A stretch of DNA of 64,000 nt, taken from assembly GCF_030936135.1 (NCBI RefSeq), contig NC_082620.1:4402001-4466000 (forward strand), read 5' to 3'. This stretch comes from Gavia stellata (lineage: Eukaryota > Chordata > Aves > Gaviiformes > Gaviidae). Every line of letters begins with the position of its first letter. Within the stretch, counting starts at the first letter, position 1. The position numbers and the translations under genes are program-made. Positions 1 to 13,130 of the stretch are shown in pieces. The notes below the pieces were generated by a model, which was not told where the DNA came from, searched no databases, and saw nothing but the letters and a program-made list of their open reading frames with translations.

Positions 1-636
1 CAGGCATCCAGGTGAATTTTCAAAAGTCCTGAAGATGATTGGCAGCGGGACTGCAGGAAGAGGATATCAAATAGCGCCAACTTTGCATGCTGCTGCAGGT
101 ATTTTTATTTGCCCCACGGGAAGAGGAGGCAAAGAAGCAGGGAAATTTGGGGAAAAGAGTGCAAGCACACAGCTTAGCCAACAGTTTATCCCAGAGCTTA
201 AAACTGGGAACAACATTTGGAGGGAGAATGGCTTGGTGACAGGAATCTCAGTCTTGACACTCTTGACCTGCATTCAAGTTTCTCCATGATCCATCCCACC
301 CTCCACCCTTTCACAGGAAACAACAGAGCTCACGGTGTGAAAGACTGTGTGCAGGAATTAAAGGTTTAAGAACCAAGCTACTACTGCCTGTTATGAATAA
401 ACAATGGCAACCAAAAAAGGCCTTTACCTCCCTGGAATCGTGCGTAGCGTTACTGTGCTGACTGTCTGCCATTCTCCACTTTAGCAAGCATTAAAATGCA
501 GTCATCTCTATCTTGATCCCTATGAGTTTATGCACTGTAACACAATAAAAATATTACCATTTTAAAATGTATTCTATTAAATACTGCACACATTTTAGCC
601 AGTTTTGGCCAGCAGCAGTGGAAAGAAAACACCTCA
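1..636. other. Intergenic DNA downstream of PGD
   Basis: I recognise no gene here. The short open frames have no homology I know and no splice context. There are two plus-strand AATAAA hexamers (396-401 and 544-549), but no plus-strand gene is visible that they could serve. In mammals the next gene past PGD is CENPS; none of it is seen here. Confidence 0.6.
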
Positions 637-827
637 ATGCATTTATAGGCAAATTTATTTAACTTTCTTATATGATATATATATTGAGATACATATATAA
701 GAAATATACCCACAAGTTATTACAAAAGTGTCCAAACACAAGTTCTAGCACAGTACAGTAAAAAGTGGTATTCTAGGAGGAATATCTGAGATCTACAGTA
801 TCTTGTCTTCAAGAGGAAATATTTCCA
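637..827 (-). promoter_or_regulatory. PGD: PGD 3' UTR and poly(A) signal
   Basis: A minus-strand AATAAA lies at 654-659, about 170 nt past the stop. A GU/U-rich element (GAGGTGTTTTCTTTCC) follows it. I infer cleavage near 635-640. Confidence 0.7.
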
Positions 828-947
828 TTAGACATTGTAGGCAGAAGAGGACACATTTCCTCCATGGCCTGTCCAGTTAGTATGGATAAATACACCTGGC
901 TTCGACAACAATTCATATGTATGTGCACCAAAGTAATCGCGCTGAGC
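828..947 (-). CDS. PGD: PGD coding exon 13 and stop
   Basis: Encodes residues 445-483: [18 protein letters not shown], then [18 protein letters not shown], then TAA at 828-830. Arg447 and His453 (numbering as in the mammalian enzyme) bind substrate across the dimer interface. Confidence 0.96.
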   Translation of the reverse strand, partial: AQRDYFGAHTYELLSKPGVFIHTNWTGHGGNVSSSAYNV

Positions 948-3900
948 CTAGAATAAGAACACACACACAAAATAGACACATTAATATCACAGTCATATGA
1001 GTACTATCAGTTGCACCTGCTGATACTTGACTACAGGAATACTAAAATAAGATCTGACTCCAGTATTATAACATTGAAAGTTATTTTCTCATTATTAGCA
1101 AAATCACTGCAATGAAACAATTACTAATATCTAGTAATTAAGAGTTCTGTAGAAAGACAAGTATATTATTTCTGCTAGGTACGAATCTAAAAAACAAGCA
1201 CTTACATACATCCAAAGGTTCAAAGATACTTCTTTATAAAACATTCTGATTCAAAGATATCATTACCCTTGGTTCACAGATGGAATACTAACACATGCTG
1301 GGCACTGTCTTACCAGTATCTCTGGTGTTCTTTATCCAGATGTCTCATAGTATTTTATTGCCATGAATTTCCGGTTTAACAGAATTATATCAGGCAATCT
1401 ATGCCTTTATCTTTACATCGTTGGAGTGATTAGGATATACTGCCATCATGGCCTTTAGACCAGTATTTAAATAACACGATGATACTTCAGTAGCCAGAAG
1501 ATCTGCTACACTATTTCAGGCACCTACCTGAATCAGGTTAGCTGGTAATATTTCATGCCTGTATCCATCGTAAAAAGAAAGTGCGGTAGTGAAGCAGGGC
1601 ATAGGGATACCAATCTGTACTCCAGTACTGATGACACGTCGCCAGGAGTCCTGGGAGAGAGGAAAGGGGAGGATGGGGAGAAAAAAAAGAAAGAAACTAA
1701 TCAGTGCTTTCTCAGAGGTATGTGCAGGCATATGAACTATTCTAGTATAACAGCATGTGCTATTTCACGTTATATGAAATCTAATGACCAACTCTGAGCA
1801 AACACAGCAGTAGATTCCTGATTTTACATAAAGAAGGTTGATCCAAAATAATGGCAAGTAAGACAGAGTTAACAAACAGGACAATAAAAGTGCAGACATA
1901 CACTTCACATATAATCAAACCACAGCCTCCAGCAAGGATGCTGTTCTTTCACATAAACATAATCAGTGCATCCCAAAAGCGTGAACGCAGTGGCGAACAT
2001 CCTGAGCAAACACTGAAGCACTTTCAGGACCTCTCATCAAGCACAGTACAAAGCTCGCACAAGGGCATTAGAGGTCAGCACAATACTTGAAACAGACACG
2101 TGGATAATCCTCATTTCAACTGTACAGCTGATTTAGTAACCTGCATGGAATACTCAGCTTCAGTTAAAAGAATTATTAATGATAACATATGACTTCTTTG
2201 TCGGTCAGATAATCTGGATTTAGTTCTGCCTGTCAACTCTGTCCAAATCAGGACACTGTTTGGACAGCCCTAGGTCTAATGAATGGCGGGTCTGGAACAC
2301 TGGAGCTACTTCAGAGCTACTGCAAACAATGTTAACAGAACAGAGCTTTATACTCTCTACAACTGAAACCCAAGTGCACAGTAGGCACAAGATACAGGGC
2401 AGTGATGAGAATGTTCACACAGGCTAGACATTTTTTCCTCACAGCATGGTTCTTCTGAATTGCTAGATTTCTGCCTAAGGCTCTTCTGTAATAGTAAAAT
2501 GGAAACCTTAAGTTTCTAATAGTAGCTTGGCTAGTATCAAAGAGAAGAACCATGACACAACAAAGACTATATGTTCATTTGCTCCTGTATTATCTTTAAG
2601 TTGACAGTACAAATATACCTTGCAACATTACATGAGACCTCGGTTCATCGCTTGATATATCTGGATGCTGATTTACAAAGTAGTGCCTCCAGTGATGCAA
2701 CCCTCTCTTTTCCCTTCATTTAGAACTAACATTCTCCAACTTTGTGATGAAATAGAGGCAAGAGGCATTTGTAGGCATTTTTTTAAGGACAGGTCACTAG
2801 CCCCGGTGTCTAGCAAAATTCTAATTTGGACCTCAGTACAGCCTACCTCATCACAGTAACTTTCTTGTTCAATTTCAGCCAGCTCCAACTATGTAGGTTT
2901 TTTCCTGTCCTGATCCTGTACTAAAGAAGGGTACGTTGAGGCCATAGATGATGAACTCTTACAGCCATGCATTATGTGTGTACAGATACATATACACAGT
3001 CCCAAAGAGTTTAAGGATTGTTTAGAGATCTTTGGGATTAAGGATGCTGTATAAATAGGTTTCAAGAGTGTTCTCTGCCTTTTCATTTTTCAGTCTAAAT
3101 AGACTTGTGAAGGTAACTCCTGGGCAAGAAGCTGAAGAAGTCCAGACTGTAAATTACTGTTTTTATGCTCTTCCTTCCTTGGAAACTCACCTGACAGTTT
3201 TCAACAGCTGTCTTAAAGAAATCATCCAACAGCAAATTCTGGAGCTCAGGGTTTCGATCAAAAGCGTCTTTGATTTTTCCCAGGAACACACTAGGCAGAA
3301 CACATGTAAACCAGGAATAAAATTTCACAGCTTGCAACAAAGACCCAGAATCCAAAACTTACAGTGCCAAAATTTGACTCAGCTAGACTCAGACTCCAAA
3401 CACTGAGAGAGATGCAAACAAAACAAAGACCGAAGGAAATCTGCAGTAGCTAAGCCACCAGAAAATTGGCTTCATCTGGTAACCTTTAGTGCCATCTACA
3501 GAAACAGCCTCTCAGAATCTCATCAGCACATTAACTCCATGGATTTTCCAAGAAAATATCTAGGCTTGTCATTCTAGCACCGCATAAACCAAATTGCCTG
3601 CTATTCTCCCCTCAACAACTAAGTTACCTCCTCTTCTTAATTACCTTCTAATGATGCAGCCTCCCCTCCACATCAGTGCAATGCCACCATAATTCAGTGT
3701 CCAGCCAAATTCTTTAGCTGCTTGTCTCAGCAGCATGAAGCCTTGAGCATATGAGATAATCTTGGAAGCATACAGGGCCTAAAAAACCAAATTCACATTC
3801 CAAGTGAAATCCCACAAAGTTGAATGAGAAACTTCTCAGTCTACATGCTCTGTTTAGTCCACATGTCATCAGGAATGAGTACAGTAACCACATTCCAGCT

Positions 3901-6900
3901 ATTTAAGAACCAAAATATCCTTTCCAATTGTTGAAAAGTTTGGTCGCAACAGAGAGAGATCAAGAGCTGTTATCCCCATTACAAAGACGGGGGTGTTGAG
4001 GGGCAAAAAAGTAAGCTCCTGTGCATGAATTATGACCTCTGCACCCCAGCTAGTTGTCACTGCCCACTGTGGCTTAGAGTTCAACTCCTTCAGGACTACT
4101 CTTTGGTCAGGAAAGGAACAGGTTGCATTATGTTTTGTGAACACCACTAGACAATGCACAATGGGACAGCTGAAAGCAGGACCCAATTGTCATGGAATGT
4201 AAACACAAGAGGTCCTCACCAGGGTTTACAGCATCCAAAACCTGCTTTGATATGCAGCTTTAATACAGCACTCTGGCAAGCACGACAACTCACCTTGCGT
4301 ATGTCCTCCAGAAAGGCCTTCTTGTTCCCACTGAATTGAGTCATTTTAGGCCCATCCAGCAGCTTACTGGCCTGTACTCTCTCATCCTTGAGGGAAGACA
4401 GGCACCGTGCAAACACAGCTTCACCTTGAAGTATGGTAGGAAAGGGGAGATAATTAGAAAGTTCAGCATCACTGTTAAGGTCCGAGATACTTGTCCTCAA
4501 GCACACAGTGAGAGCGCCACTGAATGATGAGCTGTGTACATTAGTGAAACAGAGTCACATGGGAAGAGAGGTGCGCAAAGGAATTATTCCAACAGCATTA
4601 CTGAGGGACCAAACTGCCAGTCAGCATAACCATTGGGTAAATATTGACTGATACAGCTTTCAAATGATAAAGAAAAAAAAAAGCCACCAGTCATCTACAT
4701 GAAAATTTACCCTCAGGAACCTTCACCAGCTCCTAGTTTTAAGAATTTACTTTAAAATCTCTTCCTATCTATAAAAGACAGACAGTGCTGCACTGCAGTC
4801 TAGGGACAGGCAAGGCTGAAGACTTCACTAATTATTGTGTCATGCTTTGAAGATAAAAAGGTGTTGCATAAATGCCAAGTCACATTTACTACATATGCTT
4901 TGAAATACACACAGGCAAAATAAGAGCAATTAAAATCAAGAATAAATGAACAAGTTAACTTACAAGAGGAAATAAGTTTTACAAATCTGGTAGGCCCGTA
5001 ACACTAATATTCAGAAGCCCATAAGAAAGTTTTATAACATCACTAAGCAGGTTACTAAATGTCATTTGCCAGGGCTAAGGAGTTAGCCAAGCAGTATCTT
5101 CAGCTCCTAAAGAGAAAGCTTGAATGCCAATCTCTTGATCTGGCTCAGTCAATTCTTAATCATGCTGTTTTAAGTTGTACTTATTTGCAATTGAAGACAG
5201 TATTGTGAAACATTAAAGTTTCCTTTCCAGTGTCTGAGAGAAGGAATGCAATGAAATTTATTATAGTATTCATACCGAACTTTTCTTCCACCTTTTAAGT
5301 GAGTTGTGAATTACAAAAAAAAACAAAACCGAAAATACTCAAAACCAACCAAGCAAAAGAAAGATGAATGAGTAATGTTTTCACAAGATTCTCGATTCTC
5401 CCTGCAGCAGGATTAACAGACCATATCAAAATCAGAACTGGCTCCTCTCCATTTCTGCAAAAACTTCCTTCTACACTGGGGAGAAGCAGGGGGGGTGGAA
5501 ATCAGGAAAAAGCAGGAGTAGCATGACTCTGCTATTACAAGCAGCAGCCTGCAAGTCATGGTTATGCAGTAAAACCACACACAGAGCAACTGCCCTATGA
5601 ACGGCCATGTTTGCACAAGGGCTATTGCACATACTTCCCTATCAACTCATCATTACCTAACAATGCTCCCCTGGCATTACAGAGGACTAATTAGGGAGTG
5701 TCTCCTCCACCCTTGATCTTTGCAAGAACCCCAAACAGGAGAATATTAACAGCACAAGTGAGAAACACTGTTTCAAGCCTAGAACTGAAAGACTATATTG
5801 TAGTAGAATATCAAAACCATTTACAAAACTTGTTTTGTAAAAAATATGTTGTTGGAATGCAGCCATGTTTCTCTGATAGCTATCACTGCAATTATTCTCT
5901 TTTAGCCTACTGAATATAGTTTTTCTTATCTTCTAATACAACAGGACTTGACCAGCCAAGGCAAAGGAAAAAGAGGTAGAGAAGGCATGAAAATTAAAGC
6001 CAACCCGAGAGCAAAGAACCTGTTGAGTCATCTTATTTACTCAACAGGAAAGTCTATATTGCCCTGTGGTAAGAGAGCACTCTGAATATATTGCAGATAT
6101 ATTACAACTCCTGTGTCACAATTCCATTCAGAGGCCAGGTTAGATGAAAGGGTAAGTAACAAGATTGTTAGGCACATATGTGAGCTGGTAAATTCTCACA
6201 CTTTAGGGATATAATTCAAAGCAATTACAAAATACATTTCCATCATCTTAGTTTGGCTTTGGATCAGCAGCCTTATTAGCCACAAAACAAAAAATGGCAG
6301 CAGTCTGGAGTGTATAAAGAAACACCACAATCAACTGTTGCGGTGGAAAAACAGCAGCCACCATCGTAGGGTAGCAGTTTGCCGCTATTCTCAAAAAAAT
6401 CTGTTTGTGCTCCTCAACCCATAATACAGTCCAGCCGTCGTGTTCCTGTTTAGTCACACTAATGCCGGGTTAGCTAAGTTATATTGAAACACAGAAATAG
6501 AAGACTTACATAAATATCTGAAAAATAATTCTTAGGCCTTCAGAGAAGTTTAAATACTTATCAAGCAGTGGTCAAGTAACAACGTTTTGAGGGTGTCCTG
6601 CCTCCCCCTTTTTTCCTTAACATTTTTAAGGCTATGACGGGATTTGGAGTAGCAGATAAGGTCAAGGATTACTGAGAGGAACGTTGCATCAACCTAGCAT
6701 GACACTTCTAGCACAGCACTTATGTTCACATGTCACCAAGTGATCACCAGCACTGCGAAGATACCATGGACAAAGGCATGATAACAGTACTACCAACATT
6801 TGAGAAACAAGGTAAAAACAAGCCCAGCAAAGAAAAGCAGTAACAGCTCTCAAGGGCAGAAAGAGTGCAACAGCTACACCTAGAAAAGCCTCTTCTGCGA

Positions 6901-9900
6901 GCCAAGGCCTAGTGTGGGCTAGTTTCTGAGATCACCTATTACCATGCTCCTTACTGTGATGTGGTACATGCAGGTAGGAAAGACGAGGCCTGATCAAAGA
7001 ACCCGTTACCTATGAGTGTGACAGGGACTCCGTACTCCAGGGCGGAAATGGCTGTCCACTTTCCTGTGCCTTTTTGTCCTGCGCTGTCCTTAATCTTTGG
7101 GAGGAGGTATTTGCCATCACTGTCTTGGAATTTGAGAATATTGGCTGTGATTTCAATCAGGAAAGAGTCCAACTCTGTCTTATTCCATTCCTGAAATACC
7201 TGGAAGAGGAGAAAAAGGGTATACACACACACACACACATATATATACACGCACCGATTTACTATGTATCTACTATATATATCAACTGATTTATTGATAT
7301 ATGTATACATATAGACACATACATGTATACATACACACATATACATACAGAAGGGGGTGACGCTATCTCAGCTAGTGGTTATTGGTACCCTGCCACATCT
7401 ACCGATGATTTCAGCACTGCTGAAAGGCCATTGTGCAGGAGCCCTGCGCTGCAAGGAGCACACCCCATCATACTTATCGACTTGCTTCAACAAGGTCTTT
7501 GCAAGATTTGCCTGCTTGATTATAATGCTCAATGTTTTACTGGCTTTTTTCAGGCATGGTAGTTCGTATCTCTACACAAGAAGGTGCTTCCTGGGGAGAA
7601 ATCAACTGTAGAATGGGAGAGTTTAGACAACTTCTGTAAACATTCAGGTGTGTGTGCTTGCTGCTCCCTACTTCATTTGAAGCTCAGGAATATTGTGCAC
7701 TGCCCTTGGCAGAAGGCATGTCAGAAAAATTAACTTCATGTACGTACAAGCAGCTTTACCCAAGCCCAGCTGCCTCCATCAACGGCAGAGAGCCACTACA
7801 GCTCAAGAAGGCAAGACACGAAAAACTAGAGATCACCTTTGACATCTCATCATGCTCCATGCCCACCACATCTTTCATCAGGTGATAGGCCTCACAGATC
7901 AGCTGCATGTCTCCATATTCGATCCCATTGTGCACCATCTTCACAAAGTGTCCAGCGCCCTCATCTCCTACCTGTCAGGAAACATCAAAAAATGCCATCA
8001 GCAACAGCACTGTCACCACTTCCAGTGCCTAATACCTGCCCATGGCTTCTTTCCTCCTAAAGGAAGGAAGGAAGGAAGTCCAGTGCTAACTGAAAACACT
8101 GTGGGTCACAGATCCATTTAGCTCCCCCAGTACATGACCCAGCCATAAAACTTATCCCATACAATGGAAAGACAAAGTAATCAGAGACGGTAGATCTGAA
8201 TGGAACGCAGTCAGCCAGAAAATCAACCCACTATGTTGCTGGTTTTATTAAGGACAAACATGCATGAGTTTCAGCAACCAAACTACCTAAGCACGGATTT
8301 AACCACAAGTTAAGGTCAATAACAAATAAGTATTTACCCAGTCACAACAAGGTTCCCCAGATCCCACTTTAGCAGCAATGCTTTGAAATATGGTCTTGAT
8401 GTGGGGCCTGTGGGGAGAAATAATATGCCTCAGCAGATAGGCAAAGGACACAAACACCACAAGAAAAAAAATCCATTGATATGATGCATCCTTCCGTAAC
8501 CTGCCAAAAAGCAGCTTGGAGTGAGGGCACGCTGATGGGTTGATAACCCACCACACAGCAGTGTCAAATAAAATGTATGTTCTTCCCAGAACTAAGCCCG
8601 TGTCACGCTTACAGCACTATGCAGACAAGCTTAATGCACCTAAAGGAACCCAAATATTATCTTCTCCATTTTAGAAATGGGGAAACAGAGGTAGGTTGTG
8701 ATACAGGCTCACACTTGGAGAGGATCACTAGCAGAGCTGAAACAAAATCCCATTCTGTTCTATAGCCACAAGAAAAATCCAGGGGGATCTGGAGGAGGAG
8801 TGGGAAAGAGGGAAGAAACTCCATGAATACAAGTCAGGATATAGTTATCTGCATTATGGCAGTAATTAGGAGCTTTTGTCATTGCCAGGCTCCCCAAGTG
8901 TAGTAAATTGCTTAGCCAACAGGAGAGCGTTACAGAACGCCAAGTTTGAAGTAACCGAAAGCAACCACTGGAAAGGAGCACTGGTGGAACACGGGCTGCA
9001 GGTGCTGTGAAAGCTGGGGGGGGCACAAAGTTCAGGTAAGGGTGGCAAATAGAAGCTGTCTTTACTGAGCTGTCTATGGCAAAAAGATCATTAGACAGCA
9101 GATTACTGTTATGTTGTTTCTGGCTTTGTGCCGTCAAATTTGAACAGGCTGATATTGGTATAAAATGGTAACCCAAATGGACATGGACTTAAGAGATTCT
9201 AAAGTTCAGGTAAAGCCCGGACGCACCTTTTCTTTCTACATTTACAGAGAGAAGGAGCAACCAGGGATGAAGTCTAATATGAACATTGATGTACAGTCCT
9301 TTACAGTAACATGAGTCCGAAACAGCAGGGCAGCATGGCAGAAACTTGCAAAGAAATTAACATATATCAATAGTCAGTACAAACATGTACTGAAGCCTCC
9401 TTTTATAACATGTGTCACTGCAGGGATGTTTCCTGCTGCCTGTTTCATGGTTAACAGCTTTCCAAGTGCATAGGACCCCAAAAGAAAAAATCATCATCAA
9501 GAAATAGTACTTTTTTAAAATTTAAGACAAAATTCCTTTCTCTCCTGGCACACATTTCTCCCTTCAGATTTCTGTAGGTATTACTTTTGCTTGTGAATTC
9601 CTGGAAGAAAAACCTGCCTTTGTTTTGCCTGCTATGAAAGCTCAGCACTGCCCTGTGACCCCAGCGAGGTTGAGAAATCTTGAGCCTTGAGGAAGTGAGA
9701 TGGCAACATGTCTTGTTCTCTCCACGCCCACGCCCTCCTCCTTCCCTCCCTCAGCTCTCAACATGAATAGAAGACGATTGTTGCAGACCATTCTGAAGAA
9801 GAATATACTAGCTCATGCTTACCAGGCTTCTTTGGCTCCTCCTGGCATGAGTGAAGGACCATATCTGGCACCCTCCTCTCCTCCACTAACACCGCTTCCA

Positions 9901-12900
9901 ACAAATAAGATGCCCTTTTCCTGTAGTTCCTTACAACGTCTCTGGAACAAAGAGCAGAGCAGCGTTATTTAATTTCTTTTAATGCCAGAGCCTTACAAAC
10001 AAAGGTTAGTAATTCAGACCTAAAATTAAGTTTTCAATTCTGCTTTGGACATGCTAGAAGACAACCTTAGAGAAAGCCTGTACATACACCAAAGTGAACA
10101 TTAGGAAACTTCCTCTTGCTTTGACTTGGATCCTTGCAAAAGAGACATGCTGAGAAAACAAAGTCCTTATACGCACTGGATAGAAAAGAGCAGTACTGAG
10201 GCTGGAAAAGGCTCAGAATTAAGTGTCAGGTGATACATGCTGTGTGCAAAGATGTGGGGGAGGCAGATTAGGCCCAAGGTGGAGTTGCTGAGTTCATTGC
10301 AGAGTGAAGGTGCAAGCATGGACAACTATAAGGGACAACTAATTCCCTCTGAGTGGGAGAGAAGCACAGGCTGAGATCCCTAAGGGAAGCTGCAAGCTCC
10401 CCAAGTATTAAACCTCATTTAGTACCTGTTTTTCACTCTGGCATGGCCAACTCGCTTCTCCAAGATCAGGATGCCAAAGCAGAAAGACTAATAACAGCAC
10501 TCCTTCTAAGATTCAGAGGTACCGATTTGAATGCAACATTTTCATGTAAGCGTCCCAGATATGCTAACATAATTTCCATAACTTCTATAGTTACAGCCTG
10601 CTCACAAGCAGGCTTTGATTTTTGGGTTTGGTTGGTTTTTATTTTGAAAAACAGATAATTACTCTGCTGTTTTCATTACCAAGACAGCCAAACCAGCAGT
10701 TCTGTCTTACTGGATTTTCCCGTGGTCACGTAGGATTGAGATATAACAACAAATGTATAAATACCCTTAGATTTTCAAATCTCCCTGAAAACTCTTTAAG
10801 ATTGTAACAGGAATTTTTCTAAAGGCCTTCACTCTTTAAAAAAAGATGTCAATAAAAATACTCTTTGATGATCTGGGCAACTTCTATAAAAATATACTTA
10901 TAGAACAGTCCTTAACTACTATAACAATTGTTTTTTAATAGGCTGCATGATCTAGTTTTGCAGATATAACTCAGTTTGGCCTTCCTTGAGCAGAGGGGAG
11001 GTGGCATCTTATTGACTGACTATTTTGATAATCAGAGGAGAAAGAATCATGTGTATTTTATTCATCTGCTTCAGGTAGAAAACAGGCTTACCGTGGTATC
11101 TCTATACTCAGAATTCCCACCATCAATTATGATGTCTCCAGTCTCCAACAACGGTACCTGCCAAAAATAAATCAGCATTTTTGTTTTCTCCATGCATTCA
11201 AAACCTCATTAATGACAAATAATTGAGATCTTCCAGAGGAAACTTCTCCAAAAGACAGCAAGCACTCACAGGTAGAAAGAATGTTTGCCTCACCAATTTA
11301 TTGATGAAGTCATCCACTGCACTTCCAGCCTTCACCAGCAAGATAATGCGACGGGGCTTCTTTAACTTAGAGACCATCTCTTCCAGGCTGTGAGCACCAA
11401 TCACTTTGGTTCCCTTGGCCTCATTGGCCAGAAAGTCATCCACTTTGGAAACCGTCCTGTTAAAAGCACAAACCTGGGGGAGCAAGAAAACATCGTAGTA
11501 AAAGCTGTCAACAGAACAGTTACTTTAGCTCAGACTACAAATTATATATGCAAGGTTCAACATCACATATTCTCCCACTTCCACCTTCCCTAAAGACACA
11601 GAGCAGGGATGAACTTCCAGCACATCTTTGCAAGTGCCTTGGGAACCTATGTTTAACAGCCAAGCGCAAAGCAACCTTCAGGGAAAAATCATACGTAACT
11701 AACACATCAGGTGCTACCTGAGTACAGGCATGCACTGCTGGTTTTCTCTGGAAACGGGACAAAGGGCAGCCTAGGTTATAACTAAAAGGAGGAAACAACA
11801 CCCATTAGACCATCACAAGGGGGAAAAAAAGAAAAAAACAAACACAAAATGCTCAGCTCCAATCCCAAGTGCTAGTGAGTCAACCTTTCTGAACAATGTC
11901 TTCCTTGCTTACCACGAAGCCGTGGTCGTCCATGTTCAAAATAAGGTTTTGACCCATCACAGCCAGTCCAATCAAGGCAATGTCAGCTCTGGAACATGGA
12001 AGAACAAAAATGCCAGGTAAGTCTCATCAGCAGTGATCTAGCACTAGCACCCATACCCTCTGTCAGGCTGTTCTGATCTTGTCAACTGCTAGGCCAGCCC
12101 ACCCCTTTCTAACAAATGCTGTAGTACATGCTCTGAATTGGTTCTGTAGCCTATTACAGCAAGAGGTCCCTGTGGCTCCCAGTCAGCCCGGAAGACAGAG
12201 TGGAGACCAACATATAGCACGTTTCAAGTCACCAAGATTTCTTCCCAACTGCCAAGACACAACTAGACGAGTAAGAAAAGCAAGGTATCCAACACATTGC
12301 ACTAGGAGGCAGGGAGCAAAGTGAGTGGCTCTGGTATGTCACTGATGGATCCAGCTCTATCACAGCTCCGTATTTAACAGATGCTGCACTAGAACATCGT
12401 GTCTGAACACTACACCATTTTTTTTGCTTCAGCAACGCAAATCGTCTCAGATTTGGGGTGAGCAAAGAAAAAGAGGGAAGCAGGATGTTCTGTTAGAGGC
12501 TGCCTAATTCAGCTTGCAAAGGGCGCGCACGCAGAGAAACCCAACCTGTCTACTTCTATTCCTCGGGTCAGGAACAAGTTTCCTGCTTCACAGCCGTGAC
12601 TCCAAAACTGACTGCGCCCGGATTTTGTCAAAAAGTCTCTCGGCCAACCGCCTTATTCCCCTTTCTGGTCCCTCAGCCGCCGCAGAACCTCTAAGGAGAA
12701 AAGCCGGCCCGCCGTCGGGCGGCTGAGGGCCCCCTCCCCTCCTCTCCCTTCCTCCCCTCTCCTTCCCGGACACACCGCGGAACCGGCCGAACAGGGAAGC
12801 GGGGACCGCACGGAATCACCCGCTTCCCCACATCAGCCCGCCGAACAACTCCGTTTTACGGAGAGTCACTGGGCAGCGGGGAAAGGCTAGAAAGGCTCCC

Positions 12901-13125
12901 GCCTCCCCCTCAGCGCACCGGGGGCACGCTCCCCGCCCTCGGGTCTGTCTGTAAGGCCTCTCCCGCGAGCGGGGGGGCACCCCCCGGCTCTCGCACCACC
13001 ACGAGCCGCTTTCGGCGCTGCCCCCACCCCCAGAGGCAGCCATGCCGAGGCCCCGCCCGCTCACGGTCCCGCCTGAGGAACGCGGGGCCCGGCGGCCGAG
13101 CCCCCGCCCGCACTCACTGAGCCAT
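828..13125 (-). CDS. PGD: 6-phosphogluconate dehydrogenase, decarboxylating (complete, 13 coding exons)
   Basis: This cytosolic homodimeric enzyme oxidatively decarboxylates 6-phosphogluconate to ribulose 5-phosphate and makes NADPH in the oxidative pentose phosphate pathway. Minus-strand coding exons: 13118-13125, 11913-11988, 11294-11473, 11092-11157, 9823-9941, 8338-8407, 7837-7971, 7010-7199, 4294-4424, 3645-3778, 3191-3290, 1528-1650, 828-947. All introns are GT-AG, and the exons total 1449 nt plus stop, giving 483 residues, the length of the mammalian enzyme. Visible motifs are the NADP-binding GLAVMGQ at 10-16, the catalytic Lys184 in [14 protein letters not shown], the family signature [12 protein letters not shown] at 255-266, and Arg447/His453 in the tail, which reaches the partner subunit's active site. 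The start is ATGGCTCA in a strong Kozak context (GCCGCGATGG). I see no frameshift or missing key residue. The gene lies directly downstream of KIF1B on the same strand, with its own CpG-island promoter. Confidence 0.97.
1528..1650 (-). CDS. PGD: PGD coding exon 12
   Basis: Encodes residues 404-444 (41 whole codons), including [18 protein letters not shown]. Confidence 0.96.
3191..3290 (-). CDS. PGD: PGD coding exon 11
   Basis: Encodes Ser370 (last base) to Gln403: [20 protein letters not shown], then the [12 protein letters not shown] helix. Confidence 0.96.
3645..3778 (-). CDS. PGD: PGD coding exon 10
   Basis: Encodes residues 326-369 plus two bases of Ser370: [20 protein letters not shown] at the start, then [16 protein letters not shown]. 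Confidence 0.96.
4294..4424 (-). CDS. PGD: PGD coding exon 9
   Basis: Encodes residues 282-325 of the all-helical domain: [20 protein letters not shown] at the start and FLEDIRK at the end. The preceding intron is about 2.6 kb, the longest in PGD. Confidence 0.96.
4425..7009 (-). other. PGD: PGD intron 8 (about 2.6 kb)
   Basis: Ordinary AT-rich intronic sequence with no further exon and no mobile element that I can recognise. Confidence 0.7.
7010..7199 (-). CDS. PGD: PGD coding exon 8 (family signature)
   Basis: Encodes residues 219-281 plus one base of Gly282. It carries the 6PGDH signature [12 protein letters not shown] at 255-266. A UG-repeat microsatellite lies about 22 nt upstream of its acceptor. 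Confidence 0.97.
7221..7350. repeat. CA/TA dinucleotide microsatellite in PGD intron 7
   Basis: A pure CA run (about 7223-7239) passes into a degenerate TA/CA alternation to about 7350. In the transcript it reads as a UG repeat ending just before the polypyrimidine tract of exon 8. Confidence 0.9.
7837..7971 (-). CDS. PGD: PGD coding exon 7 (catalytic lysine)
   Basis: Encodes residues 174-218 (45 whole codons). [20 protein letters not shown] holds the general acid/base Lys184 and the substrate-contacting Asn188, Glu191 and Tyr192. Confidence 0.97.
8061..8078. repeat. (GGAA)n microsatellite
   Basis: Four to five perfect AGGA/GGAA units in PGD intron 6. Confidence 0.85.
8338..8407 (-). CDS. 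PGD: PGD coding exon 6
   Basis: Encodes Trp150 (last base) to Trp173: [19 protein letters not shown] then CCDW. The donor is GTAAAT. Confidence 0.95.
9823..9941 (-). CDS. PGD: PGD coding exon 5
   Basis: Encodes residues 111-149 and two bases of Trp150. It contains the 6-phosphogluconate-binding loop [20 protein letters not shown]. Confidence 0.96.
11092..11157 (-). CDS. PGD: PGD coding exon 4
   Basis: Encodes residues 89-110, [22 protein letters not shown], containing the substrate-side Asn of GGNSEY. It is 22 whole codons, phase 0 at both ends. Confidence 0.96.
11294..11473 (-). CDS. PGD: PGD coding exon 3
   Basis: Encodes residues 29-88 of the Rossmann domain, including [13 protein letters not shown] (the NRT that contacts the NADP 2'-phosphate) and [10 protein letters not shown]. 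It is 60 whole codons, phase 0 at both ends. Confidence 0.96.
11913..11988 (-). CDS. PGD: PGD coding exon 2
   Basis: Encodes residues 3-28: the first beta strand and the glycine-rich NADP loop (GLAVMGQN), then NMDDHGFV. It is preceded by TTCCAG and followed by GTAAGC. Confidence 0.95.
13118..13125 (-). CDS. PGD: PGD coding exon 1 (8 nt of coding sequence)
   Basis: The exon encodes Met-Ala plus two bases of Gln3 and ends at a GTGAGT donor. It is too short for any ORF search and was placed by matching exon 2, which completes the MAQADIAL N-terminus. Confidence 0.93.
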
Positions 13126-13130
13126 CGCGG

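Noticed and set aside
35-289. 84-codon plus-strand frame at the left edge
   Set aside because: No homology, no promoter or splice context, and an overlapping opposite-strand frame of similar length.
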